From the NCBI GenBank assembly GCA_003427395.1, contig BFEA01001123.1, forward strand, positions 50,634 to 71,752: a stretch of 21,119 nucleotides of DNA, given 5' to 3'. Positions 15,878 to 21,119 of this stretch are shown here, in pieces (position 1 is the first letter of the stretch; the number at the start of each line of letters is the position of its first letter). This DNA is from Chara braunii (Eukaryota; Streptophyta; Charophyceae; Charales; Characeae). A program made the translations under genes and the position numbers. The notes under the pieces are model-generated. The model was not told the origin of the DNA and ran no database searches. It worked only from the letters and a program-made list of their open reading frames with translations.

Positions 15878-17207
15878 TGTTACATGCACAAATATGCAAT
15901 GTACGTAATAACCGAGGAACTGCAATGTGATGAAAAGGACAGAATTGGACAATGCGGTACGAGTAGAATCTTGACAGACAATGTGCATTCTCATACATAC
16001 AAAAGTGTTCAATAGAGCAGGGAAGACTTTGATACAAGGAATGACCTGACAGGAACTGACCTCATTCACGTNGTTCAGAGTAGCGAAGCAGAATGCTAGA
16101 GTGCTACTAACTAGCCCAATCAATGTTTGAACTCAGACTAAACATGCATTATATCCATCACTAGGTGTGAAGGATCCTGGCGCTNTACACAGGAAGAGAG
16201 CGCCAGGTCCAGACATACACAAACGAAGAGGTAAGGATCAGACGAAAGGAGGGAGAAAGATGGGAATGTCGTTAACACCAAGTCTTGGTCACCAATCCCA
16301 AATAACCCCTCGTTGCCATGTCTGAAGTCCCAAATGTCGAGTCTGGATCCGATGTCACCAAGCTCGGTATCCCTTCTCTCATAGTCTGCAGATGCAGTGA
16401 AGTCTGAAGTTGAGAGGGAGAGAAGAGATGGTGGACTGAGAAGAGGAAGAAGAAGAACTCTCTCTCTCTCACTGTTNCGAACCAGATACTGACCTGTGAT
16501 GTTGGTGCTGTGCTGCAAGTACCTCGAAGACGAAGCTGGAGCAACGGCGCTACAGGTAGGTACCTCTGGCCTCCGCCCAAGCTCTCTCTCTCTCTCTAGC
16601 ACTACCTAGCTATGGCGCCCAGCGCTGGAGACTACAGCTACCTACTGCGCCCAACGCTGAAGACTACAAGCTAACGCTACTACTCTACAACGCAGCGCTC
16701 CCTCCAGAGTGCTGATCCCGAATCCAGAAGACTACAACTGCCGACTGCCCACCTCGGAAGTGCCTAGGAAGTCCTATGTACTACCTCGGCCTACCTCCTG
16801 ACTACTGGAGGCGAGTCAGGCCGAGGAGGCAGCACTTGCCAATGCTGAAATGTGCCAGGGGATGGCGTGCAGCAGCCTGCTTGAGGCTGGCATGGGAAAC
16901 AGACTAATAATAGTCTGTTCCCGAAACCGTGGTTCGGTGCCTGAGTTTCAGGGCCGGTCGTTCTGATGAACGACCGAAAATGGCCCTTCGTTTCAGGCTA
17001 AAAAGGTTGTTGCCATTTTTAGTCTGAAACGACACAGGGACAGGCCTTGGAATTCAAGCTTTCGGCCTGAACCGACAGGGCGCCTGTAAGCCCTGGATTT
17101 CAGGCTTTCGGCATGAAATTCAGGCTTTCGGCCTGAACTTCAGGCTTTTGGCCTGAAGGACGCAGGCCTGCAAAATGGCCTGCGTGTGCACGCGCGCAGC
17201 ATGTAAC
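15878..17207 (-). repeat. 3' LTR of element 3
   Basis: It runs about 1330 bp from (T)GTTACATGC beside the polypurine tract to GCATGTAACA. The U3 part (16950-17207) is rich in short palindromes of the type TTCAGGC ... GCCTGAA. Downstream come blocks shared with the element 1 LTR, including two GA tracts (seen here as TC/CT at 16459-16470 and 16582-16597) and ACAGGTCAGT near 16490. ORFs on both strands here look spurious. The first T of the expected TGTTAC is missing or merged with the G-run, so the outer edge is certain to 1-2 bp only. Confidence 0.85.
17098..17158. repeat. Tandem array of three hairpin palindromes in the element 3 U3
   Basis: Three units of about 20 bp abut: 17098-17118, 17119-17137 and 17138-17158. 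Each has the form TTCAGGC, 5-base loop (TTTCG or TTTTG), GCCTGAA; the first has one mismatch in the stem. A diverged fourth copy lies at 17052-17071. Similar motifs recur in the element 1 U3. Confidence 0.85.
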
Positions 17208-17222
17208 CCCCCCCCCTCCTTC
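17208..17222 (-). other. Polypurine tract of element 3
   Basis: On the minus strand AAGGAGGGGGGGGG stands directly before GTTACATGC, the LTR start. It matches the tract of element 1 in both sequence and position. Confidence 0.85.
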
Positions 17223-17470
17223 TGAAGTCAAGCCGGGGCGAGGGCGAAGCCGTCGATCTGAAGGTGGAACCTGGACGGGGGCGCAGCGTGGAGCCGAAGA
17301 AACCGGCTTGCCTTGCATCTTGCGCTCGTAGCATGCGAGAACGTCTGGAGCTGTTGCCTGAAGTTCCGCACGGGTTAACCAACGGTCATCTCGGTGTGTG
17401 CAGTATGCAAAATGCACTAAATACTCAGTTGGTTTGTTGCCAAAGCGTCGCTGGGAGATGATGTCACCGA
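17223..17470 (-). pseudogene. pol: Element 3 chromodomain-like tail, separated by a 1-bp deletion
   Basis: In the frame next to that of the integrase the sequence reads [20 protein letters not shown], then [19 protein letters not shown] and TAPDVLACYERKM, a chromodomain-like unit matching element 1 (QEVDRFILDRKYG) and element 2. Comparison with element 1 places the break between the MDG and QEV codons, where element 3 has one base fewer. The frame stays open through the polypurine tract and 108 bp into the LTR, to 17100. Confidence 0.75.
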
Positions 17471-19402
17471 CCTCCTGAAACCATCCATAGAAGGTGGGTC
17501 TTGCGTACGTCTCCCGGGAAAGTCGTCATGATCCGCTGGTGTGTAGAGGGTCAGTTTAGAGCAATGAAAGACTGGGTAGACAGGCAAGTGGCTAGGCACC
17601 TGAATCGTGAAGGAGGGTCCTTCGGGTGCATCCCCAACGGGCTCTATGATCGGCCAAGGCCCCATCCATTTCAAAAGGAGCTTGGGAGAGACGTCTTGTT
17701 CAAGGCTGAATTCCGCGGTGGAAACCCAGACGAGGTCCCCGGCGCGAAATGGACAAGGAAGACGCTGGCGATTGGCCTGCTGGCTCAAGCGCTGCTGCGT
17801 CTTTGCCATTTGGTCGCGTGCCTTGACAAGAAGCTCTTGCATCCGACGCAAGAAAAGAAGATGGTCGTCGCTCTCGACCGTGCGTGGAGTAATAGTGTCC
17901 AACGGTGACGTGACCGGCGAGCCATGCTCGAAATCAAAGGGCGATATCCCAATAACCGGGTGGATGGAAGAGTTGTAGGCCAACTCAACATCCGGCAGTC
18001 GCTCAACCCAGTCTTTCTGGTCGGGGCGGATGAGAGTGCGAAGGAAAATCTGTGCGGTCTGATGCGCCCTCTCCGTCTGGCCATCGGTATGAGAGTGGCG
18101 AGCTGAACTGGGCTTGAGAGATGAGCCCCATCGCTTGATGAGCGCCAACCAAAAATCGAACATGAACTGAGTGTCGCGGTCGCAGACGATCTCCTTGGGG
18201 TAACCCTTGGTGCGAATCCAACCGGCGTATAGAACCCCGGCCACCTCCGGTGCCTTGGCATGATAGCGACAAGGCAAAAACATGGCGAACTTGGTGAGTC
18301 GGTTGACCGCCGTGAGAATCCCATCCACTCCGGTCTTGTGCTTGGGGAACGGGCCAATAATGTCCATGGCAATCGCTTCCCTTCGCCTCAACGGGACTTG
18401 CAATGGTCGTAACTCGCCGTACGGACGATGGTTGCGGGATTTGCAGCGTCGGCAAACCTCGCATGACTCGCAATAGCGCGTGACGTCGCCAAGAAGGCCG
18501 GGCCACCAAAATCGCTGGCGAAGTCGGCCAATCGTGCGATTGACTTCAAAATGTCCAGTGGCGGGAGCATCGTGGAACTCACCAAGAAGCCGTGTATGCA
18601 AGTGAGGATCACTCGGTACGAAAAGAAGGTCCTTCCCCCTCGTGTAGACAAGCAAGTACCCCTCTTGGATCCGGTAGTGAGAAGGAGCCACATTAGGAGA
18701 GGAGCAATTCGCGTACTTGTCGCGAAACTCGGGGTCGGCTTGGTAGCCGCGGATGAAGATGTTCTGCCGGTCGTCGTCAATCTCGAAGGTCGAGTAGACT
18801 GCGGTACAATGATCCGGACACCGTGAAAGAGCATCCGCAAAACGATTCGACTTCCCAGGCATGTGTTTGGGAAAAAAGTCGAACTGGTCAATGAAAGCCA
18901 TCCATCGAACGATGGTGCTGTTGACGGTGTCTTGGGTCTTGTAGAAGACCAACAGATTGTTGTCCGTTACCCATCGAAACTGGCTTCGACCAAGGAGGAA
19001 GTGCCGCCAGCGCTTGAGCGAGTGGACGAAGATGAGGAGTTCCTTCTTGCGTGCATCGTCAATGGAATGTACAAGGGGCACTTTCTTGCTGAAGTACTCG
19101 ACCGGGTGCCAGTCCACACCATCATGTTGCTCGAGGACTGCACCNATGCCATAGCCTGACGAATCCGTAGTGACGCGTGTAGGCGCGAGCGGGTCGTATA
19201 TCCGCAAGACCTCCGCAGACAATAGCGCGGCTTTGAGAGCGAAGAATGATCCTCGCGCCTCCTCTCCGAAGTCAAACGGCCAATCCTCGCACTGAAATTT
19301 GTTCAAGTGGGCCGCGATCTTGGAGTAGCCTTTGATGAAGCGCTGATAGTAGCCGGTAAGACCGAGGAAAGAACGGACATCCGTGACGTTCCGAGGCTCC
19401 GG
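17417..19402 (-). CDS. pol: Element 3 RNase H and integrase
   Basis: The frame follows the TAG at 19403-19405. It encodes the end of the RT connection ([22 protein letters not shown]), RNase H (TTDSSGYG with catalytic Asp codon at 19163-19165, [23 protein letters not shown]) and integrase: HHCC finger ([11 protein letters not shown] ... CESCEVC), D,D35E core with codons 18362-18364, 18179-18181 and 18071-18073, a GPY/F-type motif ([11 protein letters not shown]) and YPVFHCSKL. All catalytic residues I can read are present. The last 20 or so residues are out of frame because of the 1-bp deletion near 17470. The first Met at 19306 is internal. Confidence 0.92.
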   Translation of the reverse strand, partial: PEPRNVTDVRSFLGLTGYYQRFIKGYSKIAAHLNKFQCEDWPFDFGEEARGSFFALKAALLSAEVLRIYDPLAPTRVTTDSSGYGXGAVLEQHDGVDWHPVEYFSKKVPLVHSIDDARKKELLIFVHSLKRWRHFLLGRSQFRWVTDNNLLVFYKTQDTVNSTIVRWMAFIDQFDFFPKHMPGKSNRFADALSRCPDHCTAVYSTFEIDDDRQNIFIRGYQADPEFRDKYANCSSPNVAPSHYRIQEGYLLVYTRGKDLLFVPSDPHLHTRLLGEFHDAPATGHFEVNRTIGRLRQRFWWPGLLGDVTRYCESCEVCRRCKSRNHRPYGELRPLQVPLRRREAIAMDIIGPFPKHKTGVDGILTAVNRLTKFAMFLPCRYHAKAPEVAGVLYAGWIRTKGYPKEIVCDRDTQFMFDFWLALIKRWGSSLKPSSARHSHTDGQTERAHQTAQIFLRTLIRPDQKDWVERLPDVELAYNSSIHPVIGISPFDFEHGSPVTSPLDTITPRTVESDDHLLFLRRMQELLVKARDQMAKTQQRLSQQANRQRLPCPFRAGDLVWVSTAEFSLEQDVSPKLLLKWMGPWPIIEPVGDAPEGPSFTIQVPSHLPVYPVFHCSKLTLYTPADHDDFPGRRTQDPPSMDGFRRSVTSSPSDALATNQLSI

Positions 19403-21119
19403 CTACTCCTGGACGGCCTGAATCTTGTCCNATAGCGGACTGATGCCCTCCGGTGTGACAAAATGGCCCAAGTATTCCATCTCTTGCCGGACAAATTCGC
19501 ACTTGTCGCGGTTGGCCTTGTACTTGGCACGGCAGAGCGTCTCCAACACTCGTCGAAAATGTCCAAGATGATCCTCCAATGTCCGGCCATAGACNAGAAT
19601 ATCGTCTAAGTAGACCAGCACGAACCGGTCCAACATTGCATGGAACTCATTGGTCATCACTGCTTGAAAGGTCGCCGGGGCGTTGGTGAGGCGAAAAGGC
19701 ATGACCACCCACTCAAAATGCCCGTACCGTGTCTTGAACGCGGTCTTGTAGCGATCGTTCGGCTGGATCGAGATTTGATGATATCCTGATTTCAAATCCA
19801 ACTTCGAAAAATACTTCGCGCCGCCCAACCGCTCAAGAAGATCGTCGATGCGAGGAAGAGGCCCCGCATTCTTGACGGTTTGCGCGTTGAGCTTGCGGTA
19901 GTCAATACACAATCGTAGATCCTTGTTCTTCTTCACGACGAAAAGAACTGGTGCTCCATATGGGGAGCTACTCGGGCGGATCCAACCCTTGGCCAACAAA
20001 TCATCGAGTTGTGCGCGGAGAACCTCAAGCTCCTCCTCGCTCATCCGATAGATGCAACCTTTCGGCGGCACGGCACCGGCCTCAAGAATGATCTCGTGAG
20101 AGATCGGCCGACCCGNCACCACACNGGTAGGTGACTCGAAGATGTCGGCGAACTCGTCCCGCNACCGCACCATACNGGGGTCCGAAGACAAGTCTGTGGG
20201 TGAAGAGTCGGCTACCGCGACGGTCCGTAGGAAACAAAGGCCGATCTCCTCGGGCTGCTCGTAAGCGCAAGTCGACCGAAATGATTTGGCCGTCACCACT
20301 TGGCACCGGATCGAAGAGTGCGGTAGAGAAATAGTACACGCCACTTCCGCGCCGAAGGCGTCGCGAACGCTAAGAGTCCGCCGATGGAAGTTGACCGTGT
20401 GATCTGCACTTGCAAGCCAAGGCATTCCCAGAATGATGTCGAAGTCCGTNTCGAGAATATCGAATGTTACCGGTTCGCATGCATGAGGTGCGAAGTAGAC
20501 CGGTATGGCCTCGATGTAACGGTCGAGAAGTTGTTGCATTTTTCCATCCGCCAACTTGATCGCCGTCGGGTTTTTCTTCCTCCGAACTTGTGCGCCAAGG
20601 CCAGCTCTTTGCATAAAAGACTGGCTCATGAAGTTGTGAGACGCGCCGCTATCCAGCAAAGCGCTGCAGGACGTTTGCCCATACTGAATGCGGACATACA
20701 TGAGCGGTGCGTTGTTGTCATCGTCCCGCTGCGTGCGAAACTCGCGGGNCACCTTGGTANTATACGCCAGGATGTCCCCCACCNCGACTTNGTCATCCGT
20801 CGGCGAAGTTGGTGGTGCATAGAAGGATAGGTAAGTGTGAAGATTAGCNCTAAGTGTTGCGCATTGCGGTCCCGGCAAACAGCCTGTGGTCGGGAAAGGA
20901 AGCCATGCAAAGTCCTCAGACGTGAGCGGGTCCAATGCCTCTATATTGAACTCGCGCGCCGAATCCCNTGAAGAACCNNTTGAAGACGAACTGTCGCTGT
21001 TGCCGGACGGAGAAGAAACCGCACACACTCCTTGTCCTTGAGCTTGAGTACCCAGCGTTGGAACGAGTCGAGCAGCATAGTCCTCGAAAGAAAGTAGAAG
21101 TGGAGGACTGTCGACTTCC
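19403..21119 (-). CDS. pol: Element 3 protease and reverse transcriptase, open to the window edge
   Basis: The frame is open from the right edge with no start codon in the window; the GTG at 21028 is not a true start. It encodes a linker ([10 protein letters not shown]), [18 protein letters not shown], then protease ([24 protein letters not shown] with the Asp codon at 20651-20653, [10 protein letters not shown]). RT follows: [62 protein letters not shown] at 19601-19612, KANRDKCEF. The stop is a TAG at 19403-19405 where element 1 has TGG (Trp of the WPEP motif), so it is a nonsense mutation. One RT residue is odd: MPFRLTNAP instead of MPFGLTNAP. Confidence 0.92.
   Translation of the reverse strand, partial: EVDSPPLLLSFEDYAARLVPTLGTQAQGQGVCAVSSPSGNSDSSSSXGSSXDSAREFNIEALDPLTSEDFAWLPFPTTGCLPGPQCATLXANLHTYLSFYAPPTSPTDDXVXVGDILAYXTKVXREFRTQRDDDNNAPLMYVRIQYGQTSCSALLDSGASHNFMSQSFMQRAGLGAQVRRKKNPTAIKLADGKMQQLLDRYIEAIPVYFAPHACEPVTFDILXTDFDIILGMPWLASADHTVNFHRRTLSVRDAFGAEVACTISLPHSSIRCQVVTAKSFRSTCAYEQPEEIGLCFLRTVAVADSSPTDLSSDPXMVRXRDEFADIFESPTXVVXGRPISHEIILEAGAVPPKGCIYRMSEEELEVLRAQLDDLLAKGWIRPSSSPYGAPVLFVVKKNKDLRLCIDYRKLNAQTVKNAGPLPRIDDLLERLGGAKYFSKLDLKSGYHQISIQPNDRYKTAFKTRYGHFEWVVMPFRLTNAPATFQAVMTNEFHAMLDRFVLVYLDDIXVYGRTLEDHLGHFRRVLETLCRAKYKANRDKCEFVRQEMEYLGHFVTPEGISPLXDKIQAVQE

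Larger units (their letters stand above)
15878..21119 (-). mobile_element. Element 3: Ty3/gypsy chromovirus-like retrotransposon nested in element 2
   Basis: On the minus strand the window shows protease, RT, RNase H, integrase, chromodomain, polypurine tract and 3' LTR. Gag and the 5' LTR lie to the right of the window. It is a relative of element 1: the two share order, motifs and alignable LTR blocks. The 3' LTR ends GCATGTAACA at 15878 and starts GTTACATGC at 17207, giving palindromic LTR termini. Damage is slight: one TAG (19403) and one 1-bp deletion near 17470. It lies within the 5' LTR of element 2 and is therefore younger than element 2. Confidence 0.9.

Noticed and set aside
15801-17207. 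A single 1.4-kb LTR shared by elements 2 and 3 (tandem LTR-internal-LTR arrangement)
   Set aside because: Only 15801-15877 matches the element 2 3' LTR; from 15878 the sequence is an LTR with its own palindromic terminus and homology to the element 1 LTR. Nesting explains all of it.
1-21119. tRNA, rRNA, CRISPR array or bacterial-type operon
   Set aside because: No cloverleaf, rRNA motif or regularly spaced direct repeat with spacers was found; the only tRNA-related sequence is the primer-binding site.

Overview
The window is a cluster of Ty3/gypsy-type LTR retrotransposons. I see no convincing host gene, RNA gene or CRISPR array. The organism is a eukaryote with a plant-type retroelement load. 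Integrases end in GPY/F and chromodomain-like segments, one element has a primer-binding site matching the plant initiator tRNA-Met 3' end, and the LTRs exceed 1 kb. The gag and pol sequences remind me of families abundant in charophyte algae such as Chara braunii. That is recollection, not a search, so treat the organism as tentative. Scattered single Ns lie mostly inside element coding regions and suggest collapsed consensus of multicopy repeats.

Layout. (1) Element 1, plus strand, 1 to about 6814: a short tandem repeat, gag with coiled coil and CX2CX4HX4C knuckle, protease, reverse transcriptase, RNase H, integrase, chromodomain, polypurine tract at 5641 and a 3' LTR from 5655. Its 5' LTR lies off the left edge. 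It carries at least seven frame changes and three in-frame stops. (2) Spacer 6815-7274, pyrimidine-rich and unassigned. (3) Element 2, minus strand, 7275-15877: complete 3' LTR (7275-8305), chromodomain, integrase, RNase H, RT, protease, gag, a 1.3-kb leader, the primer-binding site (15786-15797) and only the last 77 bp of its 5' LTR. Its pol is split by a 521-bp AT-rich MITE-like insertion (11513-12033). (4) Element 3, minus strand, 15878 to beyond 21119: 3' LTR, polypurine tract and pol (chromodomain to protease). It is a relative of element 1 and the best preserved, with one nonsense codon and one 1-bp frameshift.

History. Element 3 sits inside the 5' LTR of element 2. Two lines show this: the 77 bp between the element 2 primer-binding site and the element 3 LTR match the end of the element 2 3' LTR, and the match stops exactly where the element 3 LTR terminus begins. 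Element 2 is therefore older than element 3, and it is also more damaged. Seven stops interrupt its gag-pol frames, six TAG and one TGA, a pattern that fits C-to-T decay at CHG and CG methylation sites. None of the elements looks able to make a full polyprotein as written. Their LTRs hold potentially active regulatory structure: hairpin arrays, paired GA tracts and a splice-donor-like site.
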